From: Serratia sarumanii
GTDB taxonomy: Bacteria; Pseudomonadota; Gammaproteobacteria; Enterobacterales; Enterobacteriaceae
Assembly (NCBI RefSeq): GCF_029962605.1
Contig: NZ_CP124750.1
Span: forward strand, 2,542,001 to 2,606,000
DNA: 64,000 nucleotides
Direction: 5' to 3'
This document shows, one piece after another, positions 50,012 to 59,138 of this stretch (the stretch's first letter is position 1; every line of letters starts with the position of its first letter). The position numbers and the translations under genes were made by a program. The notes below the pieces were generated by a model, which was given only the letters and a program-made list of their open reading frames with translations, was not told the DNA's origin and did not search any database.

Positions 50012-50848
50012 ATGCTTTTATCTCACGCTTTTCTCCGTCTGCCCGCCCGGCGCTTCGGCGCCGCCCTCCTGTTCAGCCTGCTGTTCGTTTTGGCGCCCGT
50101 GCATGCCGCTGCGCCGCCGCTGGTGCTGAACGCCAAATCGGTGCTGGTCGTCAATCAACGCACCGGAAAGACGCTCTATCAGAAGCAGCCGAACCGCGTG
50201 CTGCCGATCGCCTCGCTCACCAAGCTGATGACCGCCATGGTCGCCCTGGACAGCAAACGCCCGATGGGCAGCAGGCTGAAAGTCACCGCCGCCGATCGCG
50301 ATCTGCTGAAGAAAACCCACTCGCGCCTGACCATCGGCTCGGTGCTCAGCCGCCGCGACATGCTGCACATCGCCCTGATGTCTTCGGAGAACCGCGCCGC
50401 TGCGGCGCTGAGCCGCAGCTATCCTGGCGGACGCAAGGCCTTCGTGGCGAAAATGAATCAGAAAGCGCGCGCCATCGGCATGAAACGCGCACGCTTCTAC
50501 GATCCGACCGGGCTGACGCCGCGCAATGTGGCGACCGCCAACGATCTGCTGAAGATGGTCAATCACGCCTATCGCTATCAATCGATTCGCCGCTTCAGCA
50601 CCGACAAGCAGCAGATCGTGCGTCCTGGCCGCGGCCAGCTGGTCTACCGCAGTTCCAACGGCCTGATCAACAACCCAGCCTGGAAGATCCAGCTGCAGAA
50701 AACCGGCTTTACCGACGAGGCCGGCCACTGCCTGGTGATGCGCACCACCATCAAAGGGCAGCCGGTGGTGATGATCCTGCTCGGCGCGCAGTCGCGCTAC
50801 GGCCACTACCGTGACGCCATTCGTCTGAAGGCCTGGCTCGAAGGATAA
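50012..50848 (+). CDS. pbpG: D-alanyl-D-alanine endopeptidase (PBP7)
   Basis: A 278-residue penicillin-binding protein with a signal peptide (LLFSLLFVLAPVHA). The serine-peptidase triad motifs are IASLTKLMTAMVAL (SxxK), ALMSSENRAAAAL (SxN) and IQLQKTGFTDEAGHCL (KTG). It is a low-molecular-mass PBP of the PbpG type, which cleaves DD-crosslinks of peptidoglycan in the periplasm. The start is not backed by a strong ribosome site, but the signal peptide fits. Confidence 0.9.
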   Translation: MLLSHAFLRLPARRFGAALLFSLLFVLAPVHAAAPPLVLNAKSVLVVNQRTGKTLYQKQPNRVLPIASLTKLMTAMVALDSKRPMGSRLKVTAADRDLLKKTHSRLTIGSVLSRRDMLHIALMSSENRAAAALSRSYPGGRKAFVAKMNQKARAIGMKRARFYDPTGLTPRNVATANDLLKMVNHAYRYQSIRRFSTDKQQIVRPGRGQLVYRSSNGLINNPAWKIQLQKTGFTDEAGHCLVMRTTIKGQPVVMILLGAQSRYGHYRDAIRLKAWLEG

Positions 50849-50986
50849 TAGCGCGGCGCTTTACCGATCTGCGCATATCCAAATTCGTTTTGGATCAATG
50901 GAATATCCTATCGCCAATCAGTATTAAGGCGCGCGCCGCCCGCATGGTATTTGTCAGGCATATCTGATGAGGAAAGGAGCGGGAAA

Positions 50987-51973
50987 ATGGCTTATGCCTT
51001 GAGCATATTGGAAAAGAGTCCGATCGCCGACGGGGAAAGCGCCGCCCAGGCGCTGGCGCGCACGCTGCATCTGGCGCAACAGGCGGAACGCTGGGGCTAT
51101 CGGCGTTTCTGGCTGGCGGAGCACCACAACACGCCGCAGCTCGCCTGCCCGTCGCCGGAAGTGCTGATCGGTTACCTGCTCGGCCAGACGTCGCGCATTC
51201 GCATCGGCTCCGGCGGCGTGATGCTGCAACACTACAGCGCCTACAAGGTGGCCGAAAACTTTAACCTGCTGGCGGCGTTGGCGCCGGGGCGCGTCGATCT
51301 CGGGGTGGGCAAAGCGCCCGGCGGGCTGCCGCTCGCCACCCAGGCGCTGCAGGCCGCCCATGACCGGCAACACAAACCGGCTTTCCCGCAGCAGCTGTCG
51401 CAGCTGACCGCCTATCTGAACGACGACGCCGAGCCCGGCCTGAGCGCCACGCCGCTGCCGCCGCACGGCGCTCAGCGCTTCCTGCTCGGCGCCAGCAAAG
51501 AGAGTGCGGCACTGGCGGCCGAATCCGGCTGGATTTTCGTGTTCGCCGCGCATCTGAACGGCAATCCGCAAGATATCAGCGCAGCGCTGGCGCACTACGC
51601 CGCACACAGCGGCGGCCGCAAGGCGCTGCTGGCGGTAGCGGCGATCGTGGCGCCAAGCGCGGAACAGGCCGCGGCGCTGGCGGCGGATATACAGCAATAC
51701 CGCGTCCACGTCGCCGGTGAGCAGAGCGTGACCGTCGGCAGCCTGGCGCAGGCCGAGAGTTTCGTGCAGCAGGCCGGCGCCACCGACTACCGCATCGAGC
51801 CGCGGGAAAGCCATATCCTGCTCGGCACCGCGCCGCAGGTGCATCAGCAACTGGCGCAGCTGCAGCAGCGGTACGGCGTGGACGAGTTCATCATCGACAC
51901 GCCGATCGGCGAACCGAGCGCCCGGCTCACCTCACTGCAGCTGCTGGCGGAGGAGAGCCTGACGCCGGCCTAG
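50987..51973 (+). CDS. MsnO8-type LLM-class flavin oxidoreductase
   Basis: A 328-residue luciferase-like TIM barrel: AERWGYRRFWLAEHHNTPQL, IRIGSGGVMLQHYSAYKVAE and FNLLAALAPGRVDLGVGKAP. This is the group called MsnO8 / luciferase-like flavin monooxygenase, FMN-dependent; most are uncharacterised. The ATG at 50987 has AAGGAG; 12 further upstream codons are not needed. Its stop overlaps by 4 bp the stop of the convergent PtsJ-like gene. Confidence 0.87.
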   Translation: MAYALSILEKSPIADGESAAQALARTLHLAQQAERWGYRRFWLAEHHNTPQLACPSPEVLIGYLLGQTSRIRIGSGGVMLQHYSAYKVAENFNLLAALAPGRVDLGVGKAPGGLPLATQALQAAHDRQHKPAFPQQLSQLTAYLNDDAEPGLSATPLPPHGAQRFLLGASKESAALAAESGWIFVFAAHLNGNPQDISAALAHYAAHSGGRKALLAVAAIVAPSAEQAAALAADIQQYRVHVAGEQSVTVGSLAQAESFVQQAGATDYRIEPRESHILLGTAPQVHQQLAQLQQRYGVDEFIIDTPIGEPSARLTSLQLLAEESLTPA

Positions 51974-53274
51974 TTGATCGCCGTACTGGCCCGCATGGCG
52001 TCGGCCAGATCCTGCGCCAGAACCGCCAGCTGCGCCGGCGCCACGTTGGCCAGGCTGACGCGGATCGCAGGATCGCTCTTCAGACGAAAGGGCTCGCCGC
52101 CCTGCACCAGCCACCCCCGCTGCGCCATCAGCTGCGCGGCGGCGGTTTCCGAGCGCACCGGCAACCACAGGTGCAGCCCTTCACCTACCGCCAGCGCCGT
52201 GTGATTCAGCGCGTTGAGCCGTTGCACCAGTTCATCCCTTCTGGCCTGATACGCCTGCTGCGCCCGCTGCAGCTGCCCTTCCTGCAAAGCCTGCCCCCAC
52301 AGCCTGGCGGCGATCTGCTGCAAGATATGGCTGACCCAGCGCTCGCTGATGTACTGATCGGCGCGCATTGCCTGCAGCAACGTCGGGTTGCCGCAGGCCA
52401 GCGCGATGCGCAGATCCGGGCTGAGAAACTTGCTCAGCGACAGCACGTACAGCCCGCGATCGCCGTCGAACGGCAGATGCAGCGGCTGCTGCGACAGCGG
52501 CCCCCAGAAGTCGTCGACGATCGCCAGACACTGCGGATTTGCGCTGAGAAAACGCCGCCACTGCTGCGCGCGTTGCGCAGAGAGCGAGGCGCCGGTCGGA
52601 TTGTGGGCGCGCGGCGTCAGGATCACCGCGCCCGCCGCTCCGCTTTCCGGCAACCGACACCCCTGTTCATCCATCGCCAGCGGCAGCGGCCGCAGACGCA
52701 GGTGGCGCAGCAGCGTCAATAGCGGCGGCCAGCAGGGATCTTCCACCCACACCGCCGCGCCCGGCTGCATATGGCAGCGCAGCGCCTTTTCCATCGCGTC
52801 CAGCGCGCCGGAGAACACCGCCGGTTCCCCCAGCGTGACGCCCTGGCGGCCGAGCCACTCGCGCCCCAGGCCGGTCAATACCGGCAGATCGCCGCTGATG
52901 TCATAGCCGTTTTGCTGCGGGAACGCCTCCGCCGCGCCCAGCGCCAACGCCGGCAACAATGCGGCATCGAGATTGCCGCTGGCCAGATCGCACATCCCCG
53001 CCGGCACCTGGCGCGGCGCATAGGCCGCACTCACCGCCGCCAGCGGCGGCTCCAGCACCACCGTTCCCGCCCGCCCGCGCGTCGCCACCAGACCGGCATC
53101 GCGCAATCGGGCGTATGCGCTGGCGACGGTATTCGGATTGACCTCCAGCTCCGCCGCCAGCTGGCGTACCGGCGGCAACAGCTCGCCCGGCCGCAGCGCG
53201 CCGTCTTTGATGCGTGCGGCGATCTGCTCGGCAATCTGGACAGCGCCGCCGCCTTTTGCATACAATGAAGTCAT
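51970..53274 (-). CDS. MocR-type regulator, PtsJ-like (GntR domain fused to aminotransferase)
   Basis: A 434-residue protein. Residues 1-70 are a GntR winged helix-turn-helix (LPPVRQLAAELEVNPNTVAS, then AYARLRDAGLV). The remainder is a fold-type I aminotransferase domain with the PLP-lysine region YVLSLSKFLSPDLRIALACG. MocR proteins of the PtsJ type bind pyridoxal phosphate and, in Salmonella, PtsJ represses pdxK. It is divergent from an operon ending in a pdxK-like gene, which supports control by vitamin B6 status. The long upstream frame overlaps the divergent gene and is not used; MTSLYAKG at 53274 is the family-like start. Confidence 0.87.
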   Translation of the reverse strand: MTSLYAKGGGAVQIAEQIAARIKDGALRPGELLPPVRQLAAELEVNPNTVASAYARLRDAGLVATRGRAGTVVLEPPLAAVSAAYAPRQVPAGMCDLASGNLDAALLPALALGAAEAFPQQNGYDISGDLPVLTGLGREWLGRQGVTLGEPAVFSGALDAMEKALRCHMQPGAAVWVEDPCWPPLLTLLRHLRLRPLPLAMDEQGCRLPESGAAGAVILTPRAHNPTGASLSAQRAQQWRRFLSANPQCLAIVDDFWGPLSQQPLHLPFDGDRGLYVLSLSKFLSPDLRIALACGNPTLLQAMRADQYISERWVSHILQQIAARLWGQALQEGQLQRAQQAYQARRDELVQRLNALNHTALAVGEGLHLWLPVRSETAAAQLMAQRGWLVQGGEPFRLKSDPAIRVSLANVAPAQLAVLAQDLADAMRASTAIN

Positions 53275-53284
53275 ACATAAATCC

Positions 53285-53302
53285 TTTTGTACTAGTTCAA
53301 AA
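53285..53302. promoter_or_regulatory. Candidate PtsJ/MocR operator
   Basis: TTTTGTACTAGTTCAAAA is an 18-bp palindrome with a single mismatched pair, in the 66-bp gap between the divergent ptsJ-like and B6 operon genes. Confidence 0.5.
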
Positions 53303-53340
53303 CAGATTAACAGCTTCCGCGGCCAAAAGTAAGGGGTTCC

Positions 53341-53595
53341 ATGGATAAACATTACGTGCTCGACATTCAGTATGCAGGAAAGGCCTTTGCCCGCCTGCAG
53401 ATGTTCACGCCCTGGGCGGCCGATCAGCTGGAGCAGGCGTGCGCGCTGTTCCCGGCCGCGCAGGGTTATCAGGTACAGCTCAGCCAGGTCAGCGAACGCC
53501 GCATCGTCTACCAGAGCGGCGCGCAAGGCATCGCGGTGCTGGGCGAGTCGCTGGCGCTGACGCCGTTCACCCACGCTCACGAGGTTAAACAATGA
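53341..53595 (+). CDS. Small conserved-looking protein of the B6 operon
   Basis: An 84-residue soluble product opening MDKHYVLDIQYAGKAFARLQ, with a predicted mixed alpha/beta composition. I recognise no family. It has AAGGGG upstream and is translationally coupled to the glutamine amidotransferase gene (ATGA overlap), and that operon ends with a pyridoxal-kinase gene. The context suggests a partner of the amidotransferase or a B6-related role; nothing in the sequence proves it. Confidence 0.7.
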   Translation: MDKHYVLDIQYAGKAFARLQMFTPWAADQLEQACALFPAAQGYQVQLSQVSERRIVYQSGAQGIAVLGESLALTPFTHAHEVKQ

Positions 53596-54308
53596 AAAAA
53601 GCCGTCGCCATTCGACACGTCAATTTTGAAAACCTGGGCATCCTCGGTTCCCTGCTCTCGCTGCGCGGCTATCAGATCGACTATTACGATGCCGGCCGCG
53701 ATGATATTCGTGCTATCAATAATGAAGAGACCGATCTGTTGGTGGTGCTCGGCGGGCCGATCAGCGCCGCCCAACACTTTTCCGGCGCGCAGCGCTATGA
53801 TTTTCTCGACCATGAATTGGCGCTGGTCAAACAGCGGCTGGCGCAGCGGCGGCCGACCCTTGGGGTGTGTCTCGGCGCGCAGGTGATCGCCCAGGCGTTG
53901 GGCGCCGACGTGATCTCGCTCGGCGTCAAAGAGATCGGTTTCACCCCGCTGACCACGCTCACGGCGCAAGACGACTCGGTGCTGGCACCGCTGGCCGATA
54001 CGCCGGTGCTGCATTGGCACGGCGATATGTTCACGATCCCGGAGGGCGCCCGCTGCCTGGCCGGCACGGCGGTTTGCCCGCATCAGGCCTTCGACTATCA
54101 GGGGTTCGCGCTCGGGCTGCAGTTCCATCTGGAGGCGGATCATCGCGATATCGAACGCTGGCTGATTGGCCATGCCTGCGAACTGGAACTGGCCGGCATC
54201 GCGCCCCAGAGCCTGCGCGAACAGGCGGCGCGCCACGGCGCACAGCTGGAACAGCGCGCGCGGCAGGTGTTCGCCCGCTGGCTGGATAATAACGAACCAA
54301 GGATGTAA
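53592..54308 (+). CDS. Type 1 (class I) glutamine amidotransferase
   Basis: A 238-residue protein with the class I GATase triad: the nucleophile in TLGVCLGAQVIAQAL, and the histidine and glutamate in LGLQFHLEADHRD. It resembles stand-alone GMP-synthase-like amidotransferases, not PdxT. It lies between the 84-residue gene (overlap) and the pyridoxal kinase gene (3-bp gap). The acceptor of the ammonia is unknown. Confidence 0.87.
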   Translation: MKKAVAIRHVNFENLGILGSLLSLRGYQIDYYDAGRDDIRAINNEETDLLVVLGGPISAAQHFSGAQRYDFLDHELALVKQRLAQRRPTLGVCLGAQVIAQALGADVISLGVKEIGFTPLTTLTAQDDSVLAPLADTPVLHWHGDMFTIPEGARCLAGTAVCPHQAFDYQGFALGLQFHLEADHRDIERWLIGHACELELAGIAPQSLREQAARHGAQLEQRARQVFARWLDNNEPRM

Positions 54309-54311
54309 CTC

Positions 54312-55154
54312 ATGCAACAGACTTCACCCTTGCGATCACCGTCCATCGACGTGATCAGCATTCAATCTCAGGTGGTCTACGGCAGCGTCGGCAACGGCAT
54401 CGCCTACCGCGCCCTGCTGAAAAAAGGGCTGGAAGCGCTGCAGGTGCCCAGCGTGCTGTTCGGCTGCCCGCCCTATTACGGCAAGCCGCACGGCGGCGTC
54501 ATCTCCGGCGAGTGGTTCGGCGGCTTTCTCGACGATCTGATCGCCCGCGGCGTGATGAAGCGCGCCCGGGCGGTGATCGTCGGCTATCTAGGCGACGTGA
54601 TGCAGTGCCATATTCTGGCCAACTGGCTGCAGCGGGTGCGCGCCCTCAATCCGCAGATAAAGATCTATATCGATCCGGTGATGGGCGATTACGGTGAAGG
54701 GATCTACGTGGATGAGCGCATCGTCAACTGCTATCGCTCACCGTTCCTGCGGCTGGCCAACGGCCTGACGCCGAACGGTTTCGAACTGGAGCAGCTGTGC
54801 GGCCGGCAACTGAGCAGCCAAGAGCAGACGCAGCACGCCGCGCAGGCGCTATTGAACGACACCACCGAATGGGTGCTGGTCACCAGCGCGCCGGGCGTGG
54901 CGCAGCACGAAGACGAAGTGGGATTGATGCTGGTCACCCGGCAGGAAACGCAGTGCTTTACCCATCCGAAGGTCAAATCGGCGGTCAAAGGCACCGGCGA
55001 TCTGTTCGCCGCACTGCTGGTAAGCCATCTGCTGCACGGCGCCGCGCTTGACGCAGCCGTGGTCGCCGCCGGCGGCGAAGTGTGCGACGTGCTGGCCGAA
55101 GCGGCGCATTTCGGTTGGGAAGAGATCGGCAGCCTGCGGGCGTTACAGTCGTAA
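54312..55154 (+). CDS. pdxK: Pyridoxal/pyridoxine kinase, PdxK-like
   Basis: A 280-residue ribokinase-fold kinase with DVISIQSQVVYGSVGNGIAY at the start (E. coli PdxK has VQSQVVYGSVGN), IDPVMGDYGEGIYV, LTPNGFELEQLCGR and the anion-hole motif VKGTGDLFAALLV. These fit pyridoxine/pyridoxal/pyridoxamine kinase. It is the last gene of an operon divergent from a PtsJ-like regulator gene, and E. coli also keeps ptsJ near pdxK. It would salvage B6 vitamers to their phosphates. Confidence 0.88.
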   Translation: MQQTSPLRSPSIDVISIQSQVVYGSVGNGIAYRALLKKGLEALQVPSVLFGCPPYYGKPHGGVISGEWFGGFLDDLIARGVMKRARAVIVGYLGDVMQCHILANWLQRVRALNPQIKIYIDPVMGDYGEGIYVDERIVNCYRSPFLRLANGLTPNGFELEQLCGRQLSSQEQTQHAAQALLNDTTEWVLVTSAPGVAQHEDEVGLMLVTRQETQCFTHPKVKSAVKGTGDLFAALLVSHLLHGAALDAAVVAAGGEVCDVLAEAAHFGWEEIGSLRALQS

Positions 55155-55167
55155 GGCCAGTGGAGAG

Positions 55168-55191
55168 TCAGGGGCAGCGTGCCGCCCCTGA
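55168..55191. terminator. Hairpin between pdxK-like and ycgR
   Basis: TCAGGGGC (55168-55175) pairs perfectly with GCCCCTGA (55184-55191), between convergent genes. It is followed by TAAATATC, so the T-run is weak. Confidence 0.55.
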
Positions 55192-55197
55192 TAAATA

Positions 55198-55911
55198 TCA
55201 GCGTTTTTTCTTTTTGTTGAAATCCAGCTCGAAGGCGAACACCGCGCTTTGAATTTTGCGCTCCATCGCCAGCCCCAGCTTGAGGAAGCGGCATGACAAG
55301 CGCGAGAAGTGCACCACCTGATCGTTATCGTCGGTTTCCTGATCGTCGTTGACTACCACCAGCTCCATGTTGACCTTGAAGCTGCCGTAGCTGCCCAAAT
55401 CCAACTCCGCTTTCTTGAACTGCAGGCCCGGCTGGAAGAAATCCGGCAGCGGGCCGTCGAAACGCAAACCGACGCCGCCGGCGGACAGATCGTGGATCCG
55501 CAGCTCATAAGGCGTGCCGTTCGGGTATTCGCCGGTACAGAAGAATTGGCGCCAGTGCGGCGTGGTGATGCGGAACTGGCGACGGCGCTGGATGTAGACC
55601 AACTCCTGCGGCAGCCGGGTCGAGCAGGCCTGGACGCCCTGATGTTCGGTCAGCTCCGCCTGGCCGACGGAAAACTCGATTTTGGCGTCGTTGCTTTCAA
55701 TAACGATGGTGCAGGCGCCGTCGATGGCGTTTTCCGCTTCCTCACCGCTAAACACGATATTGTCCGGCCCGACGCTCAATAACAGACTTTGAAACCGGTG
55801 CTGCTGATTTTCTACGCGCAGCGGCGTGCGTTGTTTGCAAATTTCACGCAGAATCGCCAGAACTTCAAAACGCTCCCGTTTGATAAACAGTCCGTTATCG
55901 CTGTGCTCCAC
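55198..55911 (-). CDS. ycgR: Flagellar brake protein YcgR (PilZ, c-di-GMP receptor)
   Basis: A 237-residue protein with an N-terminal YcgR domain (residues 1-105) and a C-terminal PilZ domain. The cyclic-di-GMP-binding motifs are intact: RRRQFRI and HDLSAGGVGLRFDG. YcgR bound to c-di-GMP slows the flagellar motor and biases rotation. A c-di-GMP cyclase is encoded at 899-2341 in this window, though not adjacent. The gene is convergent with pdxK. Confidence 0.9.
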   Translation of the reverse strand: MEHSDNGLFIKRERFEVLAILREICKQRTPLRVENQQHRFQSLLLSVGPDNIVFSGEEAENAIDGACTIVIESNDAKIEFSVGQAELTEHQGVQACSTRLPQELVYIQRRRQFRITTPHWRQFFCTGEYPNGTPYELRIHDLSAGGVGLRFDGPLPDFFQPGLQFKKAELDLGSYGSFKVNMELVVVNDDQETDDNDQVVHFSRLSCRFLKLGLAMERKIQSAVFAFELDFNKKKKR

Positions 55912-55987
55912 ACGTCTCTCCTGACTTTTTTTCTAATGACGTATTACGTATTCCTTACGGTTATCATCTCTGGGAATATTCCTAAAG

Positions 55988-56770
55988 TCAAATTTGCCAG
56001 CGCTGCCAGGCCTGCGGCAGCAGGCGTGCGAAACGTTTCGCCCACGCCTGTTGCCCACGTTCGTCGGCGATCAGATCCTGGCGGATTTCGATGCCGACAT
56101 AAGGCAAACCGCGGCGTTCCGCATGGACCGGCAACGTGTAGTCGGTGGCGTCGGTCATTGCATAGGGTTCGTTGATCCCCACCTGCAAATCTCCCTCTTC
56201 GCGCAGCAGCTCGGCCAGCAGATGGGCAAATTCCGGGTAGCGGTTAAACAGCAGCCCCACCTGCCAGGGGCGCGATGCCCCTTTGAACACCGGCGTGAAA
56301 CTGTGCATGGCGATCACCGCCGTCGGCAGTTCGCGCAGTTGGCGTTGCCCCAGATGATCGTCGATGGCGTGGTGATACGGCAAAAACACCTCGCGCTCGC
56401 GCGCCAGCGCGTGCTCGGCGTCGATACCGATATTGCCGGGGATCGGCGTCAACTCGGACAAATGCGGGATCGAGCTGGCGATGCCGGGCGCCCGGTTGCA
56501 GTCGATCACCAGCCGTGAGTAACGCTGGTGGATCAGCGTGGCGTCCAACTGGCGGCTCAGATGGCGCGACACGCTCAGCGCGCCGATGTCCCAGCCGATG
56601 TGGCGTTCGATCTCCCCCGGCGGCAAACCGAGGTCGCCGAGGGATTGCGGGATCGCCTTGCCGGCGTGATCGCACAGCAGCAAAAAGGGCGCTTTGCCGC
56701 GCGGGATTTCAACGGCGGCGGCAGAGGGTTCGTCGGCGGACAATAACGGCGGGATAAACGAGTGAGGCAT
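55988..56770 (-). CDS. N-formylglutamate amidohydrolase family protein
   Basis: A 260-residue protein of the HutG2-like family: LLLCDHAGKAIPQSLGDLGL near residue 30, HIGWDIGALSVSRHLSRQLD, RLVIDCNRAPG and VIAMHSFTPVFKG. The H/D/E positions fit a zinc amidohydrolase that cleaves N-formylglutamate to glutamate and formate. No histidine-utilisation genes are nearby. The substrate is assigned by family only. Confidence 0.85.
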   Translation of the reverse strand: MPHSFIPPLLSADEPSAAAVEIPRGKAPFLLLCDHAGKAIPQSLGDLGLPPGEIERHIGWDIGALSVSRHLSRQLDATLIHQRYSRLVIDCNRAPGIASSIPHLSELTPIPGNIGIDAEHALAREREVFLPYHHAIDDHLGQRQLRELPTAVIAMHSFTPVFKGASRPWQVGLLFNRYPEFAHLLAELLREEGDLQVGINEPYAMTDATDYTLPVHAERRGLPYVGIEIRQDLIADERGQQAWAKRFARLLPQAWQRWQI

Positions 56771-56871
56771 GACGGGCTCCGGCGGTGGAAAGCAAAACGT
56801 TTATCGTAGCGCTATCCCGTCGCCGGCCCCAAGGTCGTGCTTAGATCAAAAAGGCATGAGTCAGACTGTAG

Positions 56872-58593
56872 TCATGCCGTCTCGGCTGGCTGCGGCTGGT
56901 GCACCGCGATATAACGCTGATAGCGCGACGGCTTGAGCCGCGTGGTATCCACCAGCACCAGCCCGTCGATGCAGTTGTTGAAAGCCGGATCGGTGCCGAA
57001 GTCGATAAACTGTACCCCGCCCGGCTCGCACAGTTCGGTGTACTGCTTGTACAGCGTCGGGATCGAGCAGCCGATATTGCTGAGCAGGCTCTTGAGCCGC
57101 ACCAGATCTTCCTGGTAGTTATCCCCGGCAAACTGCGCCAGCACCTGCGGCAGCGACGCCGGATAAGGCCGGCGCGATTGCGCGAAGGCGTGGTCCGGCG
57201 AGAAATAGAGCCGATAGAAGGCGATCAGCAAATCGCGCGCCGCCAGCGGCATGCCGCCGGAGATCGACACCGGGCCGAACAGATAGCGATACTGCGGGTA
57301 TTTCGCCAGGTAGGCGCCAATGCCCAGCCACAAATAGTCCAGCCCGCGCTTGCCCCAATAGGCCGGCTGAATGAAGCTGCGCCCCAGCTCGATCCCCTGC
57401 GCCAGGATCGGCTCCATATCGCGATCGTAGTGGAACAGGCTGTTGCTGTAGATGCTTTCCAGCCCTTTGCGCGCGATTTGTTCGGCGGTGGGGATAAAGC
57501 GATAGGCGCCGACGATCTCCAGCTCCTCCTCATCCCACAGCACCAGGTGGTAGTAATCGTCGTCATAGCTGTCCAGATCGCGGCGGCGGCCGGAGCCTTC
57601 TCCTACCGCGCGGAAGGCGATTTCGCGCAGACGCCCCAGTTCGCGCAGGATCGGCGTGCGCGCTTCGTCGTGGCGGCGATAGAGGTAGATGGTTTTACCG
57701 TCCGGCGTTACCCCCAACCGCTCGCAGTTCGCCAACGCCTTTTTCAGCTCCAGACGCTCTTCCGGCAGCGCGATCGGCGACTCGCTGGCGAACAGCCCCG
57801 GCTTGCCCTGGCCCAGGCGATACACGTGGCGGCGAAAACGCTCCGCCAGATCCTTGGCGCTGGTGTGGCCGTCGTGCCAGCTGGCGAACGGCACGCGGCC
57901 GCCGACGCGGATCTTGATGCGCCCGCCCCGCTGCTGGAACATTTCGCGCACCAGCAGCAGCGTCGACAGCGGCCGGTAGACCAGCGAGGTAAAGTAGAAC
58001 AGGTTGCTGTTGCGCGCGCTGATGTGGATCGGCACGATCGGCGCCCGCGCCTTGGCGGCCAGGCGCAGAAAACCGGTATGCCAGTGGCCGTCGCGGATGC
58101 CTTTCGGGCTCATGCGCGACACTTCGCCGGCCGGGAACAGGATCAGTGCGCCCTGATTGTCCAGCTGCCGCTGCATGCCTTCAATCTGTTTGCGGCTGGT
58201 TTTATAAGCGACGTTATCCACCGGCACGAACAGGTTGCGCAGCGGTTCGATGTAGGTCAGCAGCTGGCTGGCCACCACTTTCACATCCGGGCGCACCGCC
58301 GCGACGGCGCGCAGCAGCACCAGGCCGTCGAGCGAGCCGATCGGGTGATTGGCCACCAGCACCACCGGCCCCTGGCTCGGGATGTTTTCCAGATCGCCGT
58401 CCACCAGCTCGCAGCTGAGGTTGAAGTAGTCCACCACCTGCTCGATCAGATCGAGACCTTTCAGGTGGGGATAGTCGGCGGCGAACTGTTTGAATTCTTT
58501 TTCGAAGAGAAGGGTTCTTAGCAGGCTGCGCTGCCAGGCAGGGGTATTGCGGTGTGGAAATGCATCTTGCAACAGAGAATCCAGGCTGAACAT
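56872..58593 (-). CDS. olsF: Bifunctional ornithine-lipid synthase OlsF-type (PlsC-like + OlsB-like acyltransferases)
   Basis: A 573-residue fusion. Residues 40-290 are a PlsC-like O-acyltransferase with VLVANHPIGSLDG (the HxxxxD motif) and LILFPAGEVSR. Residues 300-570 are an N-acyltransferase of the OlsB/GNAT hemolysin group (RHDEARTPILRELGRLREIA, GAYRFIPTAEQI, YWGKRGLDYLWLGIGAYL). This two-domain order is that of OlsF, described in Serratia proteamaculans, which acylates ornithine twice to make phosphorus-free ornithine lipids. The ATG at 58593 has AGGAG; the upstream 29 codons are not needed. It acts at the inner membrane. Confidence 0.85.
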   Translation of the reverse strand: MFSLDSLLQDAFPHRNTPAWQRSLLRTLLFEKEFKQFAADYPHLKGLDLIEQVVDYFNLSCELVDGDLENIPSQGPVVLVANHPIGSLDGLVLLRAVAAVRPDVKVVASQLLTYIEPLRNLFVPVDNVAYKTSRKQIEGMQRQLDNQGALILFPAGEVSRMSPKGIRDGHWHTGFLRLAAKARAPIVPIHISARNSNLFYFTSLVYRPLSTLLLVREMFQQRGGRIKIRVGGRVPFASWHDGHTSAKDLAERFRRHVYRLGQGKPGLFASESPIALPEERLELKKALANCERLGVTPDGKTIYLYRRHDEARTPILRELGRLREIAFRAVGEGSGRRRDLDSYDDDYYHLVLWDEEELEIVGAYRFIPTAEQIARKGLESIYSNSLFHYDRDMEPILAQGIELGRSFIQPAYWGKRGLDYLWLGIGAYLAKYPQYRYLFGPVSISGGMPLAARDLLIAFYRLYFSPDHAFAQSRRPYPASLPQVLAQFAGDNYQEDLVRLKSLLSNIGCSIPTLYKQYTELCEPGGVQFIDFGTDPAFNNCIDGLVLVDTTRLKPSRYQRYIAVHQPQPAETA

Positions 58594-58762
58594 CGCGTTA
58601 TCTCCTGACGTAGTCGCTGCAAACTTAAGCCAGAGCCGTGACTCTGACGTGTCAGTTACATGACAATAAAATGAATCCATCGACTATCAGGTATAGCAAA
58701 GTAATGGCGATTTGGGAGCGAAAGACGCATTTTCGTCCCCACTTGCCCTCACATCGGCGCCG

Positions 58763-59050
58763 CTAGCGGCGTACGCGGAACAGCACGGTTACGCGCGCCG
58801 GCATAAAAAAACAGTGAAAGCCCGGCGATTGTCGAATTACCGCTGCGGCTTTCGTCATCGGCAGACTGAATAAATAGACGCCGAGAATTGTCGACTGATA
58901 AATAACGAATTTGCCGTTTTCACTTTGCGTTGACACCGCTTTCGCTTGCCGCTCAATCGAAAGCAAAAATAAATATAACCAACTGATAGATATAAGTATT
59001 TTTAAAATAACCGATTGCATTTCAGCGTTTCGTTTGCTGTAATTCGCCAT
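58763..59050 (-). CDS. Hypothetical protein, doubtful
   Basis: A 95-codon frame opening MANYSKRNAEMQSVILKILI, with a hydrophobic helix at about residues 14-31 and a basic C-terminal end. The nearest purine-rich site is too far from the start. Codon use is AT-rich unlike the neighbours. It could be a horizontally acquired small membrane protein gene or chance. Confidence 0.25.
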   Translation of the reverse strand: MANYSKRNAEMQSVILKILISISWLYLFLLSIERQAKAVSTQSENGKFVIYQSTILGVYLFSLPMTKAAAVIRQSPGFHCFFMPARVTVLFRVRR

Positions 59051-59138
59051 AACTAACTGAAAGCGTTCCGGTCGGTATCGCCGCGGCTTATTAAGCCGTG
59101 GTCGGGCACGGCTACCGGTAAATCAGGAGTTTGCGTTA

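Noticed and set aside
53275..53592. N-terminal extension of the PtsJ-like regulator up to 53592
   Set aside because: The open frame continues but overlaps the divergent 84-aa gene with its good ribosome site, and the extension shows no regulator-like sequence.
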